Shown here in pieces: positions 1-10,204 of a DNA stretch of 64,000 bases. The notes beneath the pieces were generated by a model. That model was not told the origin of the DNA. It saw only the letters and a list, made by a program, of their open reading frames with translations, and made no database searches. Within the stretch, counting starts at the first letter, position 1. Each line of letters opens with the position of its first letter. A program made the position numbers and the translations under genes. Source of the DNA: Triglochin maritima (lineage: Eukaryota > Streptophyta > Magnoliopsida > Alismatales > Juncaginaceae); NCBI GenBank assembly GCA_963682175.1, contig OY821770.1, forward strand, positions 14,042,501-14,106,500. Reading direction: 5' to 3'.

Positions 1-1737
1 GGCCTCTCGGAGGAAGGAGGTGAAGGAGTTTGTTGTTAGAAATAAGTCGGATTTAGTCGTACTGTTTGAAACCAAGGTTCGTCGGATGAACTTAGAGTTT
101 TCGAGTAAGTTCGTAGGAACCAACTGGGGGGTGGAGTCTAATGGGGGTGTGTTTGAGGAAGGCATCCCCGATTACAATTGGGTTGCCTGGTCCCGGGATA
201 ACTGGGAGGTGGAGGTCTTGGAGGCCCAAAAACAAGTGGTGCATTTTAGAGCACGCAATAAGGGGGCTTTCCATCCTTGTTTCTGCGGTCTATGGTGCTT
301 CCTCTAGAGTGAGAAGGCAGGAGCTGTGGGGTAAGATTATGGAGCTCAGTCATGGGGCAGATGAGCCATGGATGGTGATTGGTGATTTCAATGAGATAAG
401 ATGGATGTGGGAGAGGGAGAGCCAAGTTGAGCCTCGATGGGGAGGGATGGACAAGTTCAACAGTTGTATCGATGATGTAGCTCTCTTAGAGGTTTCCTTT
501 CATAGGTGAGGAGAAGACTTTCTGCAATGGGGTCGTAGGAGAGGGGCGAGTCACCAGCAGACTGGATAGAGCATTTGGTAACAATGCATGGTTCTAGTTA
601 TGGTCACTGTGCAAAGTTGAACATATTGGGGGGGGGGGGGGGTACGAGTGATCACTTGGCATTGCGCTTGGATCTTCGCCAACTGGAAAGGAGGAAGGCA
701 CCTTTCAGATTCACTAACTCCTGGACAAGAACCCCAGACCTAGGGACATGATCAAGAGGGTGTGGAGGGAGGGGGTTCGAGGTACCCCATTTTATTGCTT
801 GGCTGAGAAATAAACTCGTACGAAAATTATGCTCAAACGCTACCTGAGCAGCAAGCTCAACCCTTTGAGGTCGGCCACAACAGAAGTAAGAGAGGCAGAA
901 GAGGTAGTGGCCGGCAACTCCTTGGACACTGAGGCACAAACAAGGCTCTCTGAGGTAAAATCTCGCCTTAGGGAGGTTTGGCGGATTGAAGAAGAGAATT
1001 AGCAACAGAGAAGCAGTGCCATATGACTTAACCTTGGGGATAGGAACACAAGGTTTTTTACGGCAGTAACCAAAGAGCGTAAATCCAGGAACTCCTTGTA
1101 TAAGCTATTAGGCGAGAATGGGCGGCACTTGGTATCAAGGACAGACTTGGAAAATAAGTGCGTGAAGCACTTTTCAGGACTGTTTAGGGCTACTCCACCA
1201 TCAAGAAGGGTGGGACAGAGTTTCGCAAGACAAGTTTCCTTAGAGCAAAATAGAGAGCTCTCTAGGGTCCCAACATACGAGGAGGTGAAGTAAACGGTCA
1301 TGAGACTTCACCCCGACAAGAGCCCTGGTCCAGATGGGTTTAATGCCCACTTTTTCCAACAGTACTGAGGCATAGTTGGGCAAGACGTGACTCGGGCAGT
1401 CCAGTCCGCTTTCCTTGGCCAAAGGCTACTGAGGAGAATCAACCATACATTCATCACCCTCATTTCCAAGAAGAATGGAGCTGTTGATCTGTCGGATTTC
1501 AAACCAATATCTTGTGTAAACACTAGTTACAAAATTTTAGTTAAGATTATTGTCAATAGACTAATGCCTATATGCAGGGAGTTGGTATCCAACAGTCAGA
1601 CGACTTTTATCAAATGTCGCTACATTGGGGACAACTTTGCTTTGGCAACCGAGATGGTGGCTGGATTCAATAGAGCAAGTTGTGCCCCCATGGTTTGCAT
1701 CAAGGTGGACATTGCTAAGGCGTACGACTCAGTTGAT
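1..1737 (+). mobile_element. LINE copy A, fragment (L1 clade)
   Basis: The window opens inside ORF2 of a plant L1-type LINE. The copy runs through the endonuclease and the first half of the reverse transcriptase and stops abruptly after the AYDSVDW motif. It lacks the catalytic YADD block, the C-terminal module and the 3' UTR. The next bases resemble the 5' end of the same family, so this is a truncated unit at the start of the array. A run of 15 G at 628-642 has no counterpart in sister copies. Confidence 0.85.
1..1737 (+). pseudogene. LINE copy A ORF2 remnant: endonuclease plus N-terminal RT
   Basis: An intact ORF2 would nick target DNA and reverse-transcribe the element RNA. Here the reading frame is spread over several frames with stops. 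Visible blocks are the endonuclease core with LFETKVRR (20-100) and GDFNEIRWMWERES (about 385-430), a coiled linker, then RT motifs KSPGPDGFNAHFF (about 1318-1360), NHTFITLISKKNG, SCVNTSYKILVKIIVNR and CIKVDIAKAYDSVDW (ending 1737). Stops and frame changes near 305, 510, 1000 and 1290, and loss of everything after the first RT aspartate, make it non-functional. Family assignment rests on motif order and on its match to copies B, D and E. Confidence 0.85.
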
Positions 1738-1755
1738 TGGCTGTCATGAACTGTG

Positions 1756-2506
1756 TGGAGAGAGGGATGGAATTCATTGATGGGACGCCTGGTGCAAAGA
1801 TGGGCACCAATGCTAAACGTATGACCTTTGTTAGAACAGGAGAAGGGGCAGTATGGTGGTGGCAGGAGAGAGGGTGGGTATGGCAGGAGAGGGGGCAGTA
1901 AGGCAGTGGCAGGAGGGAGGGCAGTATGGTGATGGCAGGAGAGAGGATAAGTATGGGCATGGCAGGAGAGAGTGAAGATATGGGTGTGGCAGGAGAGGGG
2001 GCAGTATGGTGATGGCAGGAGAGAGGGAGGGTATGGGCATGATAGGAGAGAGGGAGGGTAAGCACTGTGACTGCAAGGAGGAGGGATGGCATGAGACAGG
2101 CTAGAGTGAGGAGTGAAACGTCTGTGAGAAAAGAGAGGGGGGACTTGGGATGTCCAATTGTACCTTCTCTGGGTGCACATGGCAGCAAGGTCACTTCCGG
2201 ACCTGTTGGGAGTATGGGCATCCATGCTAAAGGTCTATTGCAAGCTGGACTTGGGGGGGAAAGCATGGAACATGTGGAGGAAGGGTCTGGTGACAAGGCT
2301 GAAAACCTAGGGAAACACACAAAGAAGAAGGATAAAAAGAAGAAGCACCCAGAGGGGTTAGAAGTTACTTCCACAACCCTTATTGAGGATTTGGAGGATG
2401 AGGAGTTTCTGGAGTCGGCCAAGAAAAGCACAAGGAGGAAAGGGCACTGTGAAGAGTGGAAAAATCAGAGGTGCTAAGGTCCAAGGCGATGTGGTCACCC
2501 CATCTT
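1756..2506 (+). pseudogene. LINE copy B ORF1, C-terminal fragment
   Basis: ORF1 encodes the RNA-binding gag-like protein of the element. Only the C-terminal part remains; the DUF4283-like domain and CCHC knuckle are deleted. The open stretch 2067-2477 reads GDLGCPIVPSLGAHGSKVTS, a basic run KKKDKKKKH and an acidic tail EDLEDEEFLES. The same tail occurs in copies D, E and G and defines the type-1 ORF1 C-terminus. The first 300 bp is the G-rich repeat described separately. A stop at 2475 precedes the TAATG that begins ORF2. Confidence 0.75.
1838..2065 (+). repeat. G-rich minisatellite in ORF1 of copy B
   Basis: Degenerate tandem units of about 22-35 bp built on GGCAGGAGAGAGGG and GGCAGTATGGTGAT. 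Copies E and G have only one to three related units at the equivalent place (around 14770-14840 and 22980-23080), so the tract expanded locally in copy B. It produces long proline/serine-rich open frames on the minus strand that are by-products of the repeat. Confidence 0.75.
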
Positions 2507-2510
2507 CCTA

Positions 2511-5500
2511 ATGTCTATTTTTGCATGGAATGCTAGAGGGGTGAATAATGTCTCTCGGAGGAAGGAGGTTAAGGATTTTATTGCGCAAAATAAATCGGAT
2601 CTTGTAGTCTTGTTTGAAACCAAGGTCCGAAGGGGGAATTTTGAGTTCTCTAGCAAGTTCATTGGAACTGGTTGGAAGGTGAAATCTAATAGTGACGCTT
2701 TTGAAGGGGACACACCAGATTCTATATGGGTCGCATGGTCCTGTGAAAGTTGGGAGGTGGAAGTTTTGGAGGCTCAGAAACAAATGGTGCATTTTAGGGC
2801 GCACAATAAATGATGGTTTTCCATCATTGTGATTGCGGTCTATGGGGCATCCTCTAGAGCTGTATGTCGGGTACTATGGGGCAAGCTTATTGAGCTCAAT
2901 CAAGGGGTGGACGAGACATGGCTGGTGATTGGAGACTTCAACGAAATCAGATGGATGTGGGAACGAGATAGTCCAACCAACCCATGCTGGGGAGGGATGG
3001 ACGAGTTCAATAGTTGCATAAATGAGGCGTCTCTAGTAGAGGTTCCTTATACTGGGGAGGAGAAGACATTCTGCAATGGAGTGATAGGAGAAGGTCAGGT
3101 CTCCAGTAGATTTGACAGGGCCTTGGCTAATAGCACTTGGTTTGAGTTGTGACCACTATGCAAAGTGGAACACATGGGAGGGGGCACGAGTAATCATTTG
3201 GCCTTACGATTGGATCTTCGCAGACTTGAAAGTAGGAGAGCCCCTTTAGATTTACTAACTCTTTGACTAGGACCCAGAATCTTGGGGACAAGATCAGAAG
3301 AGTTTGGAGGGATGGAGTTAGAGGTACCACATTCTATTGCTTGGCTCAACGCTTGACTCGGACGAAGCTCATGCTTAAGCATTATATTAAGAATAAGCAT
3401 AGTCCTATGGGTAAGGCTACAAGTGAAGTCAAGGAGACGGAAGAGGCAGTGGCCAATAATTCACTGAGTATTGAGGCGCAAAAAGGACTATCTAAGGCCA
3501 AAGCACGGAGTAGGGCCATCTAGCTAAACCTTGGGGATAGAAACACAAAGTTCTTTGCCGCAGTGACCAAAGAGAGAAAGTCCAAAAACTCCTTGTATAA
3601 ACTAATTGGTGAGAATGGGCGCCATATGATTTCCAGGAGGGACATGGAGGATAGATGCTCAGCACACTTCTCTAGCTTGTTCAAAGCAGCACCTACACCT
3701 ATAGCTAAGGTGCACAAAAGCTTCCAGAGACATGTTTCTTTGGAGAAAAACAGAGAACTTTCTAGGGTTCCAACTTACGAGTAGGTCAAGATAACGGTCA
3801 TGGCGCTTCATCCAGACAAGAGTCCAGGCCCCGATGGGTTTAACGCCAACTTTTTCCAGAAATATTGGGACCTCATAGGGCAAGATGTGACACGCGCAAT
3901 TCAGTTCGCATTACTGGGTAAACGACTTCTAAGGAGAACCAATCACACTTTCATCACTCTCGTTCCCAAAAAGAATGGAGCAACCGACCTGTTGGATTTC
4001 AGGGCTATATCTTGTGTTAATATTAGCTATAAAATTTTAGCTAAGATTATTGTAAATAGACTAATGCCAATATGTAGGGACTTGGTATCTCAGAATCAAA
4101 CGACTTTTATCAAGGGTCGCTACATTGGGGACAAATTTGCCTTGGCAACTGAGATGGTGGTTGAGTTCAATAAAGCGAGTTGTGCCCCTAGAGCTTGCAT
4201 CAAGGTGGACATTGCCAATGCGTATGACTCGGTCGATTGGGGGGCTCTAAAAGACTTTGGATTCAACACGCACGTAGTGCCTTGATCATGAAGTGTGTGA
4301 CCAGCACATCCTTTTCAGTTTTGGTTGATGGTTGCCCAACCAAGCCATTTAGAGCGGGGAGGGGATTGCGGCAGGGGGACCCAATCTCTCTCCATCTGTT
4401 CACCTTGCTGATTGAAAACTTCTCTAGGGACATTGATGAGAAGGTGGGAATGGGCGATGTTAAGCTATACAAGTGCCATGGGACAAGGGTTGTATCACAC
4501 CTTTCATATGCATATAATCTTCTTGTGTTTTGCAAGGCTACTAAGGCTACATTGAGGGCCATCAAAGAGTCCTTTCAAGCCCTAACCATCAGCATTGGGG
4601 TACTGGTGAACCAGGACAAGAGCAAGATCATGTTCTCGGGTGGAACTGGAAATAAAGAGGAACTTGCCCAGGAGATTGGGGTTAGTATCGATGAGTTCCC
4701 CTTGCGCTATTTGGGAATGCCACTTGCGCATCGTGTTCTATCCTGTCGTGACTGTGGCGGACTTTTGGAGGTCATTGATAAAATGATGGCTAGATGGAAA
4801 AGCAAGATGTTGTCCTACGCTGGGAGACTACAACTCATTAACTGGGGGTGATGGGGAATTTCCTCTTTTGGAGTTCTTCTTGCTGTTCACCACAAGAAGT
4901 CCGAGCTCGCATCAAAACCAAGGTCTATAATTTCTTATGAGAGGGCAAACAGAACGTGGTTTGGGTTAAGATGTCCCTACCTAAAGAGGGTGGGCTTGAC
5001 CTCCGTGACTTTGCTGACATAGCATTGACTATAATAATCAAACGAACTTTGCGCATATGGCATGATAGTAACTCGATCTGGTGCCATTGGATGAGGGAAA
5101 GATATGTGGGGAGCTCAACCTTGGCAAATTTAGCAAAGCGAACTGATATTGACTCAACGGATTTGTGCGAAATTGTTGATAACAAAGAGTACACAATGCG
5201 TTGTATGGGCGATCACACACAACTCTGGATAGGGGCAGACAATTATTTCTCCTTCAGGAATGCGTGGGAGACGATTAGAAGGAGAGACGACAATGATCCA
5301 ATGGCAGCAGGGATATGGGCATCCCAAGTGAGCAAGCATTGTTTCACCTTATGGAGAGCACGCTGGGCAAGGATCACAACCAAAGTAGTATTGTCCCACT
5401 GAGCGAGGCTCAGTGTCCAACAGGACAAGACATGTCATTTGTGCTTGTCTCAAGATGAGAGCTTGGGGCATTTGTTTTTTGCATGCTCATACAATAAAGA

Positions 5501-5815
5501 GATCTGGCTGGGTATCTTCAGACAAACCAATGATGTTATTAAGGCACAAACGACGGAATTGGGGGACATTATGCTGCAGGCAAATGAGTTAACTCGTGGG
5601 ACACCTTGTTGGGGGATAATGTGGTCACTTCTAGCGGCAATCATCTGGCACATCTGGACATAACGCAATAGGCGAAGACATGAAACTAGGGAATTGGGAC
5701 ACTCAGACGTTCAGAGAAGGATCTTCTCGGCTGTCATGGCCTCTTTTCATGCCTATAGGTTCAAGAGGAGGGGTACCCAACTCGAACACAATGTATTAAC
5801 CAAATGGGATAGCCC
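2511..5815 (+). pseudogene. LINE copy B ORF2: endonuclease, RT and C-terminal zinc module
   Basis: The start codon lies in TAATG just after ORF1, and the protein opens with MSIFAWNARGVNN, the typical first strand of an APE-type endonuclease. Recognisable blocks are LFETKVRR, VIGDFNEIRWMWERDS, KSPGPDGFNANFFQKYW (from about 3815), SCVNISYKILAKIIVNR and GRGLRQGDPIS. The C-terminal CHLCLSQDESLGHLFFAC (C-x2-C-x8-H-x4-C) is at about 5430-5485. Stops at about 2811 and 3150, a frame change near 4250, and the catalytic YADD changed to YAYN (4507-4518) show it is dead. The order and spacing match a complete plant LINE ORF2 of roughly 1,100 codons. Confidence 0.88.
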
Positions 5816-5898
5816 CCAAGTAACATAGATTAGCCCAATAGTTGGTTTTAGGCATTGTTAGTTTCCTACTGAGCCAACCGGCCTTTGGCGTTTTGTAG

Positions 5899-5942
5899 CT
5901 GCCCACACCTATTGTGTGGGCAGGGTTGCTAGCCTCGGCTAG
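5899..5942 (+). other. Paired hairpins in LINE 3' UTR (copy B)
   Basis: Hairpin 1 pairs CTGCCCACAC (5899-5908) with GTGTGGGCAG (5914-5923), a perfect 10-bp stem. Hairpin 2 is CTAGCC, loop TC, GGCTAG (5929-5942). They end about 40 bases before the poly(A). Versions of both occur at the same place in D, E and G, and of hairpin 2 in C. A role in recognition of the RNA by the reverse transcriptase is an inference from other LINEs with 3' stem-loops. Confidence 0.6.
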
Positions 5943-6085
5943 TTTTTCCCATTTTGAATACAATTTACCATACAATTTTCAAAAAAAATTGGCTGCCATT
6001 CTCTTCTTTCCACTCTCTCTTCTCCACTCTTTCTCTCTCTTGGCAATTTTGGATTTTCTCTTTTTTTCCGTCCCTTTTCCTCTCC

Positions 6086-7645
6086 ATGTCTTCTGGAGAT
6101 GGAGAGTGCGGGTTTCCAACCACTCGGGCTGCTCCTCCTCTGTTGGGAAGCTCGGCCGTTGGGGCACAGACGGGAGTTTCTCTCATGGAGGTGATGAAGA
6201 AGGGGACAGAGATGGTGGACTGCTCCCTTGAGTACTACAAATCTGCAACCATTGATGGCGTAGAGGTAGCGGTTGTGGGAGACGAAGTTCTTCAAATGGT
6301 CCAAAGAAATGGGGGCGACAGTCGTCCTCAAGACAGTGGGAAAGCTCTACCAACAGTAAATCGCTAGCTTCATCAAGAGGGAATGAAAGATAAGTGGAGG
6401 GTTCAACGTTCAACCAAGGCGGAACGATGTATTTCACGTGCATTTCAAAGATGCTGCAGACTGTAGGAAAACCATCTCCATGGGAGATCAATTCATGTTG
6501 GGGATATTTACTCTCGTTCGGCCTTGGAGTCAAGCTAAAGCTTTGGAGAACTTAGCTCCACGGTCAGTTCCTATTTAGGTGACATTTCTTGAGTTCCCTA
6601 ACCATCTATGAGATAAGGAAACATTTGGCAGGGTCAGATCCTTATTGGGGCAGCCGATCAGAATGGACTCCTCTACTTCTAGAGGAGGAGTGGACGCGAA
6701 GGTCCTTGTTACTATGAATGCTCGGAAGCCATTTCCCACCAAGGTCCGAGTGGCAACCAAAGCCATTAGTGGGGAGGATATGGTGGAGGTTAGCATTGCA
6801 TATCTCAACCCACAGCCAAAATGTGAGTTATGCCACTGTTTCGGCTACTCGACAAAGGATTCCAGGGGCAAAAAATCTAGCCAAACACCAGCACAAACAA
6901 CTAAGAGAGGAGCATGTGACACTTCCGTTGGTCAGAGGGTGGCCTCCTTCTCCGACGAGTCTCTAGATGGGCAGGGGACAAGGAGCTGACAGGAGTGGGG
7001 CGGTTGTCCCCAACAAAACACGTCTTGTGGAAACCTGGAAAGGGGGGACAAAAGCTGTCTTGAGAAGGGGGCGATCACAGATGGCTCTGGGGAGGAAAAA
7101 CTGGAGGCACATGCATGTACCAGTACGGAGGTATAACTTTGTGGAAAAGCTGGGCACAAGCAAAAAGAGACAGGTAGCATGTTAACTGAGAGGGGGGAAA
7201 CCACAGGGCCAGACAATGGCGTTGCTATTGAGCCGCCATTAGAGTCAGAAGAGGGAGGCATTGCCTTGAGGACAACTCAATTGCCTCTGACCATAGCAAG
7301 TACAGTTCGTACAGAAAAGGGGCGGGGTGCAGGGTTGAAGAATGCAGCTTTGATGTCTCTGACCAGGCACAACCAGGAGGGACAAGCAACACAAAGGAAG
7401 GTACATGTTTGGCAACTTTGCAAACCTGCCTAAAGGGAAGACAACCAAGGAGAGAAAGAAAGGAAGGTAAATGTCTAGGACGGGAGGCCTCTTGATGCAT
7501 GTAGCTCCGGGCAAATAGAAGAAAAGAAGGAGAGAAAGAAGAAAAAGAAGAGTGTGGTTGACTACTCAGACGAGGAAGGGAAAATCCTAGCTTCCTATAG
7601 GAAGGCTAAGACAAGAGGGGATTCTCAGGATAAGCGGGGGACTCT
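6086..7645 (+). pseudogene. LINE copy C ORF1 (gag-like)
   Basis: The start is set at ATG 6086 because sister copies begin ORF1 at the same place after the pyrimidine tract with M-S/A-x-G-D/E-G. The DUF4283-like domain spans about 6230-6800 with blocks NDVFHVHFKDAADCRK, MGDQFMLGIFT, DKETFGRVRSLLGQPIRMDS and VTMNARKPFP. The knuckle is CELCHCFGYSTKDS, in which the His is Tyr and the last Cys is Ser. Frame breaks occur near 6365 and 6575, and the C-terminal half (6960-7640) is shifted several times. The protein would have bound element RNA; this copy cannot. Confidence 0.8.
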
Positions 7646-8945
7646 ATTTCTCACCTAGCCTATGCGAATGATCAACTACTATTTTGCAATGCAACGAGGA
7701 CTTCTTTGGAAGCCATCAAGGACTCCTTCCAGAAGTTCCTAGACAGCACGAGCCTCCATATAAGCCCAACTAAAAGTAGAGTTTCCTTTTCAGGAGGCAC
7801 TAGGGACAAGACGACTCTAGCTGCTAAGTTGGGTTTCGAAGAGGACACTTTTCCCACTAGGTATCTCGGCATGCCCCTTTCCCCAAAGGTCCTCACAACC
7901 CGAGACTGTGGGAGACTCCTCGAGGTTCTTGAGAACATGATGGCTTGCTGGAAGGCTAAGCTACTCTCCTATGCGGGAAGAGTACAACTCATTAACTGAG
8001 GCATTATGAGAAACTTCATGTTCTGGAGTGCCTCTTGCCGCCTGCCTAGGGAAGTTCTAGTGCGCATTAGGAGCAAAGTGTACAATTTCATATGGGACGA
8101 CCGAAGGGACGTGACTTGGGCAAAGATGGCCCTCCCCAAACGGGAGGGAGGCTATGACTGAGAGGGTTCTCTGACGTGGCTCGGGCAGCCATGGTAAAAC
8201 GCACCTGACGCATTTCGCATGACATGAAATCTGTATAGGCGCGCTGGATGAGAGCTAGATATGTTGGATCTGCCACCTTGGAGCAGTGTGGAAGAGAAGT
8301 GGAGTCAATTCGGCAGCTTGGTGTGAAATCATAGACGCCAAAACATACACTTTGGCATGCATGGATGGGCGCTCACATAACTAGATAGGAGCTCGGGGCA
8401 AGTTCTCCTTCAAGAACGCTTGGGAGACCATTCGTATAAGAGCCGACAAGGATCCACTGGCTATGGGTATATGGGCTCCACAGGTTAGCAAACACGCATT
8501 CACTTTATGGAGGGCTAGATGTGACAGCATCTCGACTCAAGAAGCGATGTCCAAACGAGACCGAACCAACCCAGAATTGGATGTCACTTGCCACTTATGT
8601 ACGGGGCAGAATGAGAACCTGACCCATCTATTTTTTAAGTGTACGTACTCAAAAGAGATCTGACAAAGGCTGGAGAGGAAAACTTGTGGTACAACTAACA
8701 CTCAGGCAACAAATCTCCAGCAATGCATGCAAGTGCTGAACAGGTTATCCTTCCGTTCACCTGGCTGGGGTTTGATTTGGCGCTAATCGCTGCTACCACT
8801 TGATATATTTGGGCCAAAAGAAACAGGAGGAAGCATGAGGCAAGATTGCTCCGATGTACCGAAGTACTGAGGCGCATCATCTCAGATGTCAAGCTCTCTT
8901 TCCACAAGGAGAAATTCAAGAATAAAGGGACACAGGACTCCAGTG
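7645..8945 (+). pseudogene. LINE copy C ORF2 remnant (RT end and C-terminus)
   Basis: The open part at 7706-7999 reads AIKDSFQKFLDSTSLHISPT, RYLGMPLSPKVLTTRDCGRL and KAKLLSYAGRVQLIN, the thumb and connection of a LINE RT. Just upstream, at 7662-7673, the catalytic motif reads YAND. Downstream, WAPQVSKHAFTLWRARCDSI (8463 on) and CHLCTGQNENLTHLFFKC (about 8590-8645) are the C-terminal zinc module. The fusion to ORF1 at about 7645 is a simple internal deletion of roughly 2 kb relative to copy B. Confidence 0.8.
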
Positions 8946-9089
8946 TTAATCCACCTTAGCCTTTTGTAATAGTTTGGGGGCTCCCAACCACAATCGTGAT
9001 TTATTTCCGTTCTTGTAGAATGAAACTCGGTCGCAGCTCTTTGTAGCGCGTTAGCTGTTCACCCCCTTACCAGGAGGCAGACATGGAGG

Positions 9090-9104
9090 CTAGCGTCTTG
9101 CTAG
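9090..9104 (+). other. 3' UTR hairpin 2 (copy C variant)
   Basis: CTAGC (9090-9094) pairs with GCTAG (9100-9104) around a GTCTT loop. The flanking sequence has diverged from copy B but the CTAG-anchored stem is kept. Confidence 0.45.
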
Positions 9105-9274
9105 TCATCCCCACATTTTTTTAATATAATGACCAAACTGTTCAAAAACAAATTGGCTGCCATGAACTGAACAAGCCAGCCACTTTCTCTTTTCCTTTCT
9201 CTCTCTTTTCCTCTCTTTCTCTCTCTAGGCAATTTTGGTTTTTTTTCTTGCTAAACCACTGCCTTCCTTCCCCC

Positions 9275-10200
9275 ATGTCTAATGGGGAGGGACTGAGTGG
9301 TTCTCCACCCCTCACGGGTGGATCTCCACGGGTTGACCGAGTTCTGAATTTGGTGGGGTGGGGAGATCGTTTGCAGATTTGGTGAAGAAGGGGGTGGTGA
9401 GGGTGGATTGTTCCCTGCAGTTCTATCAGCCCTCACATATTGGCGGGGAGAAGGTGGCCATCGTTGGAGAGGAGATCCTCTCAAGGGTGCAAAGAAAATG
9501 GGGGTGGTACGGTAGTGCTTAAACTAGTGGGGAAACTCTACCAACAACAAGTGACGAATTTTATTAAGAGAAAATGGAAGGTGAGTGGCGGATTTGAAGT
9601 GAAGCCATGTAGGAATGGTGTTTTCATGGTGCATTTCAGAGCTCTTGTGGACTGTCGGAATGCCTTATCCATGGGTGACTAGTTCATGCTTGGGGTGTTC
9701 ACTTTTGTTCGACCATGGAGCCAAGCTCCTGCCCTAAAGTTTATGGGGACTTGGGGTGTCTAATTGTCCTTTCTCTGGAAGCACAAGGCAGCAATGTCAC
9801 TTCGGGATCAGTGGGGGGTATGGGCATTCACTCCAAAGAACCCTTGCAAGCTGAATATGAGGAGAAAACCAGGGAACATATGGAGGAAAGGGGTGGCAGC
9901 AAGACTGATCACCTAGGGAAACAAAATAAGAAGAAGGAGAAAAAGAAGAAGAAGAAGCACTCGGAGGGCGTAGATGTCACTTTTCCTCCTCCCATTGCAG
10001 ATATGTAGGATGAGGAGTTTATGGAGTCGGAAAAGAGGAGTATAAGGAGGAAAGGGCACTTGGCTGAGGGAGCATCTCTCACCTTCACCATAGGGGACCC
10101 GCCGAACTCCCTAACTCTAGGAGAGGATACTATTTGAGAGTCTGCGAGGAATGGAAAAATTAGAGGCACTAAGACCCCGAGCGATGCAACCACCCATCCT
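9275..10200 (+). pseudogene. LINE copy D ORF1, internally deleted
   Basis: ATG 9275 matches the ORF1 start of copies E and G. The N-terminal DUF4283-like part is visible in NFIKRKWKVSGGFEVKPCRN and VFMVHFRALVDCRNALSMGD (9560-9682). Near 9745 the sequence jumps from SSCPKVYG into DLGCLIVLSLEAQGSNVTS. The segment that holds the second half of the domain and the CCHC knuckle, about 0.57 kb in copy E, is therefore gone. The basic KKKEKKKKKKH run and the DEEFMES tail (type 1) close the frame. Stops at about 9680 and 10006 add to the damage. Confidence 0.8.
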
Positions 10201-10204
10201 TCTA

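Larger units (their letters stand above)
1738..5988 (+). mobile_element. LINE copy B, ORF1-deleted
   Basis: The unit starts with about 18 bases matching the family 5' end (1737-1755), then jumps into the C-terminal third of ORF1. It then carries a full-length but broken ORF2 and a complete 3' UTR ending in 8 A (5981-5988). Copy C begins immediately after the A run. No target-site duplication is visible around it, as expected if the units were joined rather than inserted separately. Confidence 0.8.
5989..9152 (+). mobile_element. LINE copy C, internally deleted
   Basis: The 5' UTR starts TTGGCTGCCATT right after the A run of copy B and holds a pyrimidine-rich tract (about 6000-6080). ORF1 follows, then a deletion near 7645 removes the endonuclease and most of the RT. 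The end of RT, the C-terminal region and a 3' UTR ending in an A-rich run (9143-9152) remain. Its ORF1 C-terminus is the type-2 form shared with copies F and H. Confidence 0.8.

Noticed and set aside
628..642. 15-G homopolymer in copy A
   Set aside because: Sister copies have about six G at this place; it may be slippage or an assembly artefact and carries no functional signal.
1620..2431. Long minus-strand open frames (200-238 codons) rich in Pro, Ser, Leu
   Set aside because: They are the complement of the G-rich minisatellite in LINE ORF1 and have no domain, no counterpart in sister copies and no plausible gene structure.
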